From positions 1 through 36,230 of the IMG/VR virus record IMGVR_UViG_3300011116_000280: DNA of 36,230 bases. One strand, 5' to 3'. A program made the position numbers and the translations under genes. The stretch is from a virus. Positions 12,700-18,674 of this stretch are shown here, piece after piece. The notes beneath the pieces were generated by a model, which did not search any database, was not told the origin of the DNA, and saw nothing but the letters and a program-made list of their open reading frames with translations. Each line of letters starts with the position of its first letter. The stretch's first letter is position 1.

Positions 12700-13165
12700 A
12701 GACCTCACCTACCTCCGGGCCCTCCTCGGGCGCGAGCTGGTCCAGCTCATGCGGGCGGTGAAGGTCAACAACACCTTCTCGAACGAGGAGGATATCTATA
12801 CAGCCGTCGACGATATCATCGAGGAGTTCAAAACTCTCAAGGTCGAGGAGGTGGTTCACGTCTTCGCCCAAATACGGCGCGGGAAAATCGAGATCTACGG
12901 GCGGCTGGATACCCCGACTATCTGTAAAGCTCTCCGAGACTACGACGTGAACGTGGCGTGCGAGTTCCGGGAGAAGCATTACAAGGAAGCTATCCAAGAG
13001 GAAGCCCTCTCATCACGGTCTTTTCAGGAGATTATCGACTCACTCCCGGAGGTTCGGCCTACATTCGCCGAAATCCTTTCACGCCGGCCGAAATTGAGCC
13101 CGCAGGAACGGGAAGAAATCAAAGCCAGAGACCGAGAAAGATGGCAACAAAGCGGGCAGCCCTAA
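12518..13165 (+). CDS. Replication-associated protein (DUF6633-like), unknown role
   Basis: A 215-residue protein. After a Ser/Gln-rich N-terminus comes a helical domain from about residue 60 (LTYLRALLGRELVQLMRAVK, then IYTAVDDIIEEFKTLKVEEV, then FAQIRRGKIEIYGRLDTPTI). This pattern I know from proteins placed after replication genes in Bacteroidota phages; the function is undefined. The C-terminal part is Arg/Glu-rich. ATG 12518 gives a 182-bp overlap with the initiator; a later start would trim the overlap but I see no better ATG, so the N-terminus is uncertain. It overlaps the NinG gene by 25 bp. Confidence 0.6.
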   Translation: MSEQQSGLSARASQPGGAVSFPSKATEALTLRERDSQGILKVGEPEVIHRHGLSVSRAKSEDLTYLRALLGRELVQLMRAVKVNNTFSNEEDIYTAVDDIIEEFKTLKVEEVVHVFAQIRRGKIEIYGRLDTPTICKALRDYDVNVACEFREKHYKEAIQEEALSSRSFQEIIDSLPEVRPTFAEILSRRPKLSPQEREEIKARDRERWQQSGQP

Positions 13166-13539
13166 TCGCAAAACTGGATAAGGTATTTTCTCAGTACGTA
13201 CGTCTGCGGGTGTGCGACGAGTACGGCTTCGCGGACTGCTTTACCTGCGGAACCCGGAGGCACTGGAAGGAAGTAGACGCGGGACACTTCATAACGCGAG
13301 CCAAATTCGCTACACGGTGGGATCCGGTGAACGTCCAGTTCCAGTGCAAGCGGTGTAACATGAACGGAGGGCAGCAATACGAGTTCTCCAAAAAGCTAAA
13401 TAGCACCTACGGAGAAGGGACCGCAGAGGAGATTTTTATCAAGTCTCAAAAGAGGGCCGGTTATAGCAACGAAGACCTACAGGGAATGATAGCCCTGTAC
13501 TCGAAAGAACTCCGTGAACTCGAAGGCTTCGTGGGATGA
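13141..13539 (+). CDS. ninG: NinG/Rap-family recombination nuclease
   Basis: A 132-residue zinc-binding nuclease of the NinG/Rap family, which acts on Holliday-junction or branched DNA in lambda-like phages. Signature: Cys33-x2-Cys36 (CFTC), GHFI with His49, and QCKRCN with Cys69 and Cys72 followed by Asn73, with NVQFQ ahead of it; the GHFI-15 to 20-NVQ.QC..CN pattern is diagnostic. The C-terminal helices carry YEFSKKLN and YSKELRELE. I use ATG 13141; the longer upstream in-frame reading lies inside the preceding gene. It overlaps the sigma-like gene by 26 bp. It would process recombination or replication intermediates, useful in making concatemers. Confidence 0.8.
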   Translation: MATKRAALIAKLDKVFSQYVRLRVCDEYGFADCFTCGTRRHWKEVDAGHFITRAKFATRWDPVNVQFQCKRCNMNGGQQYEFSKKLNSTYGEGTAEEIFIKSQKRAGYSNEDLQGMIALYSKELRELEGFVG

Positions 13540-14011
13540 ATTCGTCTCAAAGGAATACCGTTACCTGCTGAAAATCGCGGGAAGGTTCACGGCGGACAAG
13601 CACGACCTCGTGAACCACGTCTACCTCCGGGTGATAGACAAGCCTTTCCCCGAGAAGCCTATGGGGTACTTCTGTACCGCGATGTACATGGAAGCGACGA
13701 GAGGGAAGTTCAAGAGCCTCTACACGATTCAAGAGACCCCGGTAGGGAAGGAGCCGATATTCGAGCAAGGGTTCGAGCGAAGTCTCAAGCTCGAGCAGAT
13801 AGAGCTCTTCATCGACCGGCTCCCGTGGTTCGACAAGATGGTGATTCGGCTGTACCTCGACGGCCACAAGCTCTCGGAAGTAGCGCGGGAGGCAGAAATC
13901 AACCCGGCTACCCTTTATCAATCTTTGCACAGAACCAAGAAAATCCTCGCGAATGCTGTTCGTATCGCAAAACACAAGGGCCGCCCGTCTGGAGATATGC
14001 AAGGGCTGTGA
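13514..14011 (+). CDS. Sigma-factor-like protein (ECF/sigma-70 type)
   Basis: A 165-residue protein with the layout of a small sigma factor. Region 2-like sequence occupies residues about 20-65 (DLVNHVYLRVIDKPFPEKPM, GYFCTAMYMEATRGKFKSLY). A linker then leads to region 4 with an HTH at about 115-145 (VIRLYLDGHKLSEVAREAEI, then TLYQSLHRTKKIL). GTG 13514 gives the best start. If functional it would direct host RNA polymerase to phage promoters. The two promoters seen here are of primary host type, so this protein would serve other, probably late, promoters that I cannot define. It could also be a regulator that only resembles a sigma factor. Confidence 0.65.
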   Translation: MNSKASWDEFVSKEYRYLLKIAGRFTADKHDLVNHVYLRVIDKPFPEKPMGYFCTAMYMEATRGKFKSLYTIQETPVGKEPIFEQGFERSLKLEQIELFIDRLPWFDKMVIRLYLDGHKLSEVAREAEINPATLYQSLHRTKKILANAVRIAKHKGRPSGDMQGL

Positions 14012-14429
14012 GCACTTCAACAAGTCTACCCGATCCTGCGGAACCCTGCTCAAGAAAAAGAAGGTCAAAGGTGGGACCCTGTGCGGGTGCTTCATGCCCG
14101 CGAAGGCTTCGCTGAAGTCGGAAGCGTGCCCTATCGGGAAGTGGGGCCCGACCGTCAACCCTCAGGACCTTGCAGAGATTCGCGAGTTCGTGAACTCTCT
14201 GGAGAACTTCATCTCTCGAGACCAGAACGAGAAGCTGGTGGAGATGTACAACCGTACGTACGGCACGAACGAGGTGCCGAGCAACTGCTCCTCTTGCGTA
14301 CGTGGAATGATAGAGAACCTTAAAAAGACCGTCAATGCCGATACCGAAGCCTACATCCAGCGAGAAACGGAACGAGTTTATAGAGAACTTGATGAAGGAC
14401 CCCGTAATGGTGAAGCAGTTCCCGGATGA
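13953..14429 (+). CDS. Cys-rich zinc-ribbon protein, unknown function
   Basis: A 158-residue protein with a zinc-binding N-terminus: Cys16-x2-Cys19, Cys29, Cys44-x-Cys46 and Cys59 in a region ending CPIGKW. The spacing is that of small Zn proteins common in Bacteroidota phages (R...C..C..F, ...CG...K...CGC...CP..KW). A helical middle and a second CSSC pair follow. Its 5' end overlaps the sigma-like gene by 59 bp and its 3' end contains another gene in a different frame (14335-14505). A regulatory or RNA-polymerase-interacting role is plausible but unproven. Confidence 0.65.
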   Translation: MLFVSQNTRAARLEICKGCEHFNKSTRSCGTLLKKKKVKGGTLCGCFMPAKASLKSEACPIGKWGPTVNPQDLAEIREFVNSLENFISRDQNEKLVEMYNRTYGTNEVPSNCSSCVRGMIENLKKTVNADTEAYIQRETERVYRELDEGPRNGEAVPG

Positions 14430-14505
14430 AGTAGAACGCGAAGAAACCGCGAATTTGCTGTGTGATACGCTCTTACTGATGGACCGAATAAAATTCTCGG
14501 AATAA
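14335..14505 (+). CDS. Small protein with MPIPKP motif, overlapping reading frame
   Basis: A 56-residue protein starting MPIPKPTSSEKRNEFIENLM and continuing with KDPVMVKQFPDEVERE. This matches a short conserved module (MP.PKP..GE....F...CM.DP.M..EFP....R..VC) that I know from many phages, where it usually sits at the start of structural proteins or as a stand-alone small protein. Here Cys of the usual 'CM' is Leu, and the gene is out of frame with the Zn-ribbon gene, sharing 95 bp. Its stop (14503-14505) abuts promoter 14506. The motif match in an overlapping frame is unlikely by chance, so I regard it as real although its role is unknown. Confidence 0.62.
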   Translation: MPIPKPTSSEKRNEFIENLMKDPVMVKQFPDEVEREETANLLCDTLLLMDRIKFSE

Positions 14506-14538
14506 TTTGGAGGAAAAGAAAACTTTTCTCTATCTTTG
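14506..14538 (+). promoter_or_regulatory. Bacteroidota-type promoter, early operon 2
   Basis: TTTG at 14506-14509, a 21-nt spacer and TATCTTTG at 14531-14538. The spacer is close to that of promoter 10775, and CAAACAAC follows six bases after the -7 element in both. The expected start site lies near 14545 and the ATG at 14559. The duplicated design implies a shared regulon under host primary sigma. Confidence 0.85.
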
Positions 14539-14558
14539 GAAGGTCAAACAACAAGACA

Positions 14559-14741
14559 ATGGAACAGAAACTTTCTCCCGAGCAGCGCGAAGAGCTTCGC
14601 GAATTGTTCTTGCAGGCTCTCGTCCTGCACACAGAGTCCTACCATCACCTGATGGAGCACAACCTCACCGGGTACGACGCAGCACGCGACGATTTGTATG
14701 TGGTTCGGATGAAGTTTGACCGTCTGGTAGATTCACTGTGA
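14559..14741 (+). CDS. Small early protein, unknown function
   Basis: A 60-residue helical protein, first gene after promoter 14506. It has Glu/Leu-rich helices (LSPEQREELRELFLQALVLH) and a Tyr/Asp/Arg-rich end. No domain is recognised. Like the first gene of early operon 1, its proximity to a strong promoter suggests early, abundant expression. It overlaps the next gene at TGATG. Confidence 0.55.
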   Translation: MEQKLSPEQREELRELFLQALVLHTESYHHLMEHNLTGYDAARDDLYVVRMKFDRLVDSL

Positions 14742-14986
14742 TGCAAATCGATATTAAGACCCTGAGAATCCTCGAAGAAACATTCGGGGATTTTCAAGTG
14801 CGTATCACGAAGTGGGACGAGAACCAGCTCACCTTCCGCTTCGGATACTGGAGAGAGTGCGATGTAGAGCTTATGCGAAACATCCTCAAGGAAAACCACG
14901 TACAAGGCTACATGACCGAGAACTGGATTGAAGACGACGACTGCGGATACCAGTACTACTACGTTCTGAAGGATTTCAAACACTGA
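14741..14986 (+). CDS. Small early protein, unknown function
   Basis: An 81-residue protein with alternating aromatic residues and a C-terminal acidic/Tyr-rich tail (EDDDCGYQYYYVLKDF). The N-terminus (MQIDIKTLRILEETFGDFQV) looks like a strand-helix start. The pattern has no family I recognise. I chose ATG 14741, which overlaps the previous stop; a GTG three bases earlier is possible. Confidence 0.5.
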   Translation: MQIDIKTLRILEETFGDFQVRITKWDENQLTFRFGYWRECDVELMRNILKENHVQGYMTENWIEDDDCGYQYYYVLKDFKH

Positions 14987-14990
14987 ACCT

Positions 14991-15173
14991 ATGCCGAATA
15001 TTCAAAGCACCTCCTACCCCGAACGTCCCGCGAAGGACTTCAACGACTGGCAGGAAGACCTCCAGTGGGAACGCGACCTCGAGCGTCTGCTCGAAGACTT
15101 CAAGCGCTCAATCGGCCAAAGGATCCGGACGGCTTACTACGCTTCGAAAGATGAAAGCCACCCTCGAGTATAA
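14991..15173 (+). CDS. Small early protein, unknown function
   Basis: A 60-residue protein, highly charged and helical (DFNDWQEDLQWERDLERLLE followed by DFKRSIGQRIRTAY), lying 4 bp after the previous stop and overlapping the next gene by 23 bp. A small DNA-mimic or adaptor function is possible for such an acidic helix, but there is nothing specific to support it. Confidence 0.45.
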   Translation: MPNIQSTSYPERPAKDFNDWQEDLQWERDLERLLEDFKRSIGQRIRTAYYASKDESHPRV

Positions 15174-15375
15174 CCTCCCCGAAGAGTGGGAGGAGTACAA
15201 CCACGCTGTACACGGGCACGAGGTTGTAACCGCGCTACGCAGGTACCTGTACAACCTGCGGATGAAACTCAAGCACGAAATCCACGACGACGAAGAAGCC
15301 CGAATCGTGGAACGGTGCCGCGCGGAACTGTACGAATGCCTCGACGCTCAAGGAGTCACATACCTCATAAACTGA
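15151..15375 (+). CDS. Conserved small phage protein, unknown function
   Basis: A 74-residue protein beginning MKATLEYNLPEEWEEYNHAV. Its N-terminus (a strand, then 'LPE..EE...A..G', then a long helix ending in a C-terminal 'ECLDAQGV') matches a recurring small protein of Bacteroidota phages and prophages whose function is unknown. Its stop overlaps the next start (TGATG). The overlap with the previous gene and the recognisable family make it a confident gene. Confidence 0.65.
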   Translation: MKATLEYNLPEEWEEYNHAVHGHEVVTALRRYLYNLRMKLKHEIHDDEEARIVERCRAELYECLDAQGVTYLIN

Positions 15376-15599
15376 TGGAACTCTCCGAATGGGATATGCG
15401 GGTTGAGCTCTTGAGGCTTCAAGAAGGTTCTGTACTCTGGGACGACGCACCCACAGAGGATGCGATTCTCTACTCGGAGATGACAGAGGACCTTTACGAA
15501 CGTCTCAAGGCTCGACTCCTTACCCACCGGGCTCGACCCGATATGAGGGGAGTTTACAGTCAGACCGATATGGCACGATTTCTATCTTACGTCCTATAA
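15375..15599 (+). CDS. Small early protein, unknown function
   Basis: A 74-residue acidic protein (MELSEWDMRVELLRLQEGSV, then TEDAILYSEMTEDLYERLKA), probably helical, starting at the TGATG overlap and ending 9 bp before the next ATG. No domain recognised. Confidence 0.5.
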   Translation: MELSEWDMRVELLRLQEGSVLWDDAPTEDAILYSEMTEDLYERLKARLLTHRARPDMRGVYSQTDMARFLSYVL

Positions 15600-15608
15600 C
15601 ATCAAGCA

Positions 15609-15791
15609 ATGACACACGAAGGAATGCTCGCCTCAATTACGCGAGAGCTCGTAAAGACCGAGATTCAGATCCACGCCAAGAACCCGGAGATGGCTCTGGG
15701 TATGGCTATGGCCCGCAGGATTATGGAAAGGCAGTACGCGGAGAGACTCGCCGAAGGAACTGCTAAGGAACCCTTAGGGGTTGCACGCTGA
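15609..15791 (+). CDS. Small early protein, unknown function
   Basis: A 60-residue protein with a Met/Ala-rich helix (PEMALGMAMARRIMERQYAE). There is no membrane span or domain I recognise. A 34-bp gap follows before the next ATG, with no clear promoter. Confidence 0.5.
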   Translation: MTHEGMLASITRELVKTEIQIHAKNPEMALGMAMARRIMERQYAERLAEGTAKEPLGVAR

Positions 15792-15825
15792 ACGGTTGTA
15801 AAAACACATCACGATTTACAACAAG

Positions 15826-15975
15826 ATGAACAGTACTGAACTCATCGGACGAGCGCGAGACCGCTGGAACGAGATAGACCACGAGGGCCTCGACTGGTTT
15901 TCTTTCTTTAACGGCTGGCTCGAAGGCAGGGCAGATATTGTCTATACAAAGAAAGAAGCTGGTGACTATGGCTGA
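15826..15975 (+). CDS. Conserved small protein (DW-SF-NGWLEGRAD motif)
   Basis: A 49-residue protein: MNSTELIGRARDRWNEIDHE, then GLDWFSFFNGWLEGRADIVY. The core 'DW.SF.NG.LEGRAD' recurs in small proteins of Bacteroidota phages, so I regard it as a real gene although it is short. The function is unknown. Confidence 0.6.
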   Translation: MNSTELIGRARDRWNEIDHEGLDWFSFFNGWLEGRADIVYTKKEAGDYG

Positions 15976-16054
15976 ACTCTGGCTGGTGACTATTCACCTT
16001 TTTGGTGACGCTACCAAAATGGTACGACAGAGGGAAATGAGTTTCCTTCTGTGA
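15968..16054 (+). CDS. Possible 28-residue ORF
   Basis: ATG 15968 overlaps the previous stop (ATGGCTGA) and reads MAELWLVTIHLFGDATKMVR before stopping at 16052-16054. The first half looks protein-like and may be a decayed gene. The rest of the gap to 16095 is an A/C-rich leader with CAAACAAC at 16069-16076, as seen after the two early promoters, but I find no TAnnTTTG element at the right distance. Confidence 0.25.
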   Translation: MAELWLVTIHLFGDATKMVRQREMSFLL

Positions 16055-16094
16055 ACCTAAACAACACTCAAACAACCAACAACAAGCCTAAAAC

Positions 16095-16298
16095 ATGAAC
16101 TACCTCGACACTCCCCAAGTAGGAGGAGACCACTACCAGAAGCACGCGATTCAGCCGTGGGAATACGCAGAGATAAACAAGCTCTCTTTCCTCGAAGGGA
16201 ACGTGGTCAAGTACATCACCCGGTACAAAGACAAAGGAGGTAAAGAAGACCTCGAGAAAGCGAAGCACTGTATAGATCTACTTCTTGAGATGCTATGA
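16095..16298 (+). CDS. DUF3310 protein
   Basis: A 67-residue protein that matches DUF3310 well: GGDHYQKHAIQPWEYAEINK, then an EGNVVKYITRYKDKGG segment and DLEKAKHCIDLLLE. This family is widespread in phages, sometimes as a domain of nucleotide kinases; the function of the stand-alone form is unknown. It is preceded by an A/C-rich leader and overlaps the next gene by 4 bp (ATGA). Confidence 0.88.
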   Translation: MNYLDTPQVGGDHYQKHAIQPWEYAEINKLSFLEGNVVKYITRYKDKGGKEDLEKAKHCIDLLLEML

Positions 16299-16429
16299 GC
16301 GGCTTTATAGACACATGGAGCGTCTTCGACTTCACCGGATGGTACCTTTTTGTTTCACTCTTTTTCTTCGTCCTACGAGATGAGCTATACCAAAGCAGAA
16401 CGCGCGGAAATCGCGAAGAACATTCGTGA
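16295..16429 (+). CDS. Small membrane protein
   Basis: A 44-residue protein with one hydrophobic span (WYLFVSLFFFVLR, about residues 16-28) followed by a polar, Arg-rich tail. It starts at the ATGA overlap with DUF3310 and overlaps the next gene by 50 bp. It is too short to classify; superinfection exclusion or membrane signalling are possible roles for such early membrane proteins, without evidence here. Confidence 0.45.
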   Translation: MSGFIDTWSVFDFTGWYLFVSLFFFVLRDELYQSRTRGNREEHS

Positions 16430-16607
16430 TTACGCCAAAGAGCGACGTATCGAATACTGGAAGAACTACAACCTCAAAGACGACGAGGACACACGCTGCT
16501 TCACCAGATACGCCACGAACTACGATTACCTTTGGCTGCAAGCCGTCGCAGACGACGTACTCGGTAAAATCAGGCACGATGAATTCCACTGGATTGACAA
16601 GGGTTAA
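16380..16607 (+). CDS. Small early protein, unknown function
   Basis: A 75-residue charged helical protein (MSYTKAERAEIAKNIRDYAK, then RYATNYDYLWLQAVADDVLG). ATG 16380 is preferred over an upstream non-ATG start at 16350, which lies inside the small membrane gene. It overlaps the start of the methyltransferase by 29 bp. No domain is recognised. Confidence 0.5.
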   Translation: MSYTKAERAEIAKNIRDYAKERRIEYWKNYNLKDDEDTRCFTRYATNYDYLWLQAVADDVLGKIRHDEFHWIDKG

Positions 16608-17676
16608 GCTCTCCCAACTCAAGAGCAACCCAAACAACCCGCGAATAATCAAAGACGACAAGTTCCGGAAGCTGGTCCAGTCGATTCAGGACTTCCCGGA
16701 GATGCTCGAAGCCCGTCCGATTGTCTGTGATCCCGATGGGGTAGTTCTTGGGGGGAATATGAGGCTCAAAGCGTGCCGGGAAGCAGGGCTCAAGGAAGTA
16801 CCGGCCTACGTGGTGACGTGGGAGGAAGCCAAACAGCGGGAGTTTATTATCAAGGATAACGTAGGATACGGAGAATGGGACTGGGACGAACTTGCGAATA
16901 CGTGGGACCCTCTCGAACTGGACCGCTGGGGGCTCGATGTATGGCAGGAACCGAAAGAGGAAGAGGGGTTAACGAATCCAGACGAAGTTCCGCAAATTCC
17001 GGAGGAACCAAAGACACAACCCGGAGACCTTTACCTGCTCGGGGACCACCGTCTGCTGTGCGGGGACTCCACGAAAGCGGAGGACGTGGACAAGCTAATG
17101 AATGGGCAAAAGGCCGACACCCTTATAACAGACCCTCCTTTCGGCTTAGGTATAGATGGTCAAAAAGAAAGTAAAAACAAAAACCCAAAACATAACCGAA
17201 AGGCCCACGAATTTAGGGGATGGGATAATGAAAGACCCTCAGAGGGAACGTTTGAGTTAATAAGGAGCTACGCAGAAAATGCCATTATATGGGGCGGTAA
17301 TTATTTTGCAGACCTTTTGCCTGCAACCCGTGGATGGCTTGTTTGGGATAAAGGGCAAAAAGGCTTAACCATGAGCGATGGCGAGCTGGCTTGGAGCACG
17401 TCGGAAAAACCGCTGCGAATCTTTGTGGCGAATCGCGGCGAACTACAGGGAAGCGTACACCCTACGCAAAAGCCAGTTTCGCTTATTGAGTGGTGCGTTC
17501 AAATGAATGAAGGCAGCGTATTAGACCCCTTCCTCGGTTCAGGTACAACCCTAATAGCCGCAGAAAAAACCGGGCGCAAGTGTTACGGCATGGAACTGGA
17601 CCCGAAATACTGCGACGTAATCGTTAAAAGGTGGGAGGACTTCACAGGTAAAAAGGCAGAGCTAGTACGGGCATGA
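16579..17676 (+). CDS. ParB-like domain fused to a DNA methyltransferase
   Basis: A 365-residue two-domain protein. The N-terminus (about 5-80) is ParB/sulfiredoxin-like (KLSQLKSNPNNPR, then VVLGGNMRLKACREAGLKEV). Residues about 145-360 are an amino-methyltransferase: DPPF at 185-188 (catalytic motif IV), HPTQKP at 294-299, DPFLGSGTT at 316-324 (SAM-binding motif I) and GMELDPKYCD at 337-346. Motif IV before motif I indicates a beta-class N6-adenine or N4-cytosine enzyme. The segment from about 17140 to 17560 is AT-richer with different codon use than the N-terminal half, suggesting an imported catalytic/recognition part. The stop overlaps the small-terminase start. It likely protects phage DNA from restriction. 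Confidence 0.88.
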   Translation: MNSTGLTRVKLSQLKSNPNNPRIIKDDKFRKLVQSIQDFPEMLEARPIVCDPDGVVLGGNMRLKACREAGLKEVPAYVVTWEEAKQREFIIKDNVGYGEWDWDELANTWDPLELDRWGLDVWQEPKEEEGLTNPDEVPQIPEEPKTQPGDLYLLGDHRLLCGDSTKAEDVDKLMNGQKADTLITDPPFGLGIDGQKESKNKNPKHNRKAHEFRGWDNERPSEGTFELIRSYAENAIIWGGNYFADLLPATRGWLVWDKGQKGLTMSDGELAWSTSEKPLRIFVANRGELQGSVHPTQKPVSLIEWCVQMNEGSVLDPFLGSGTTLIAAEKTGRKCYGMELDPKYCDVIVKRWEDFTGKKAELVRA

Positions 17677-18005
17677 GTTTTACGGAATTGACACCTAAAA
17701 AGACCATGCTAGACGCTCTCGAGCGTTCACTCGGCATCGTGTCTACAGCTTGCGAGAAAGCAGGTATCAGCCGACAGACCCACTACAACTGGCTGAAGGA
17801 TGATCCCGAATACAAGGAAGCCGTGAGAGCTATCGAAGAGCGGACTATCGACTTCGCAGAATCGCACCTGCACGCACTCATCAAAGACAAGAACCCCGCC
17901 GCGACTATCTTCTTCCTCAAGACCAAAGGGAAGAACCGCGGATACGTAGAACGCCAAGAAATCGAAGTCAGCGAACCCAAACCTCTTTCGTGGTTTAAGG
18001 AATGA
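17673..18005 (+). CDS. Terminase small subunit (phBC6A51-like HTH)
   Basis: A 110-residue protein of the small-terminase HTH family: an N-terminal HTH (LERSLGIVSTACEKAGISRQ, then THYNWLKDDPEYKEAV), a central oligomerisation helix region and FFLKTKGKNRGYVER near the C-terminus, with the tail SWFKE. It recognises phage DNA for packaging. It overlaps the methyltransferase stop (ATGA) and the Mom-like start (ATGA), so the three genes form one transcript. The large subunit follows after the inserted Mom-like gene. Confidence 0.8.
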   Translation: MSFTELTPKKTMLDALERSLGIVSTACEKAGISRQTHYNWLKDDPEYKEAVRAIEERTIDFAESHLHALIKDKNPAATIFFLKTKGKNRGYVERQEIEVSEPKPLSWFKE

Positions 18006-18616
18006 GTGGAGCAGTCAAAGATATGTTTGGAGGAGTGATCGGCTGGAGGCATGGCAAGAAGCCGATAAGCATCCTTCGTGCTAAACAGAGCGATGTTGAG
18101 CCTATCATTAGAGCAAATCATTACAGCGGCAAGGCTTGCCAGAATTCATTTTGCTCGCTCTTAGTCTACCACGATGAGAAAGGAGTCACAGGAGCTGTGC
18201 AGATAGGTTATGGCATCCGACCAAAGAAGAAGCCAGAAGGACTTGTGGAGTTTGATAGGATGTGGCTTTCAGACGAACTGCCCAAGTTCAGTGAGACAAT
18301 TGTCCTCTCAATGGTAAACAAGTTCCTGTACCACGCCTATCCGCACATACATACACTTCGTAGCTACGCGGATACGAGTGTCGGCAATGACGGAACTATC
18401 TATCGCGCTGGGAACTATATAGAAACTAAACGTATTCGTGCTGACTTCTATATCATGCCAAGCGGAGAGCGGGTGCATCCCGTCACGATGTGGCACAGAT
18501 ATCGAACTCGATCGAAAGCATTTCTTGATGCCAACTTTCCGGGCTGGAAAAAAGCCGATGGCGAACAGATCTGTTTCGAGTATTATCTTCGCAAAGCAGA
18601 TACGCCATGCATGTAA
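18002..18616 (+). CDS. Mom-like DNA-modification protein (GNAT fold)
   Basis: A 204-residue protein resembling phage Mu Mom, which modifies adenine to N6-carbamoylmethyl-adenine and shields DNA from many restriction enzymes. Visible features: the beta-rich GNAT-like start (PISILRAKQSDVEPII), 'GAVQIGYGI', 'EFDRMWLSDELPKFSETIVL', 'LRSYADTSVGNDGTIYRAGN' and 'FYIMPSGERVHPVTMWHRY'. It is AT-richer than its neighbours, with different codon use, so it looks like an insertion between the terminase genes. Its 5' end overlaps the small terminase. By position it would modify DNA before packaging. The catalytic activity itself is inferred from family resemblance. Confidence 0.75.
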   Translation: MSGAVKDMFGGVIGWRHGKKPISILRAKQSDVEPIIRANHYSGKACQNSFCSLLVYHDEKGVTGAVQIGYGIRPKKKPEGLVEFDRMWLSDELPKFSETIVLSMVNKFLYHAYPHIHTLRSYADTSVGNDGTIYRAGNYIETKRIRADFYIMPSGERVHPVTMWHRYRTRSKAFLDANFPGWKKADGEQICFEYYLRKADTPCM

Positions 18617-18674
18617 ACGCACTGCCAATGTCTGTTGCACCTGAGCAAGTGCTTAAAAGGCTTCCCTTTTGGGA

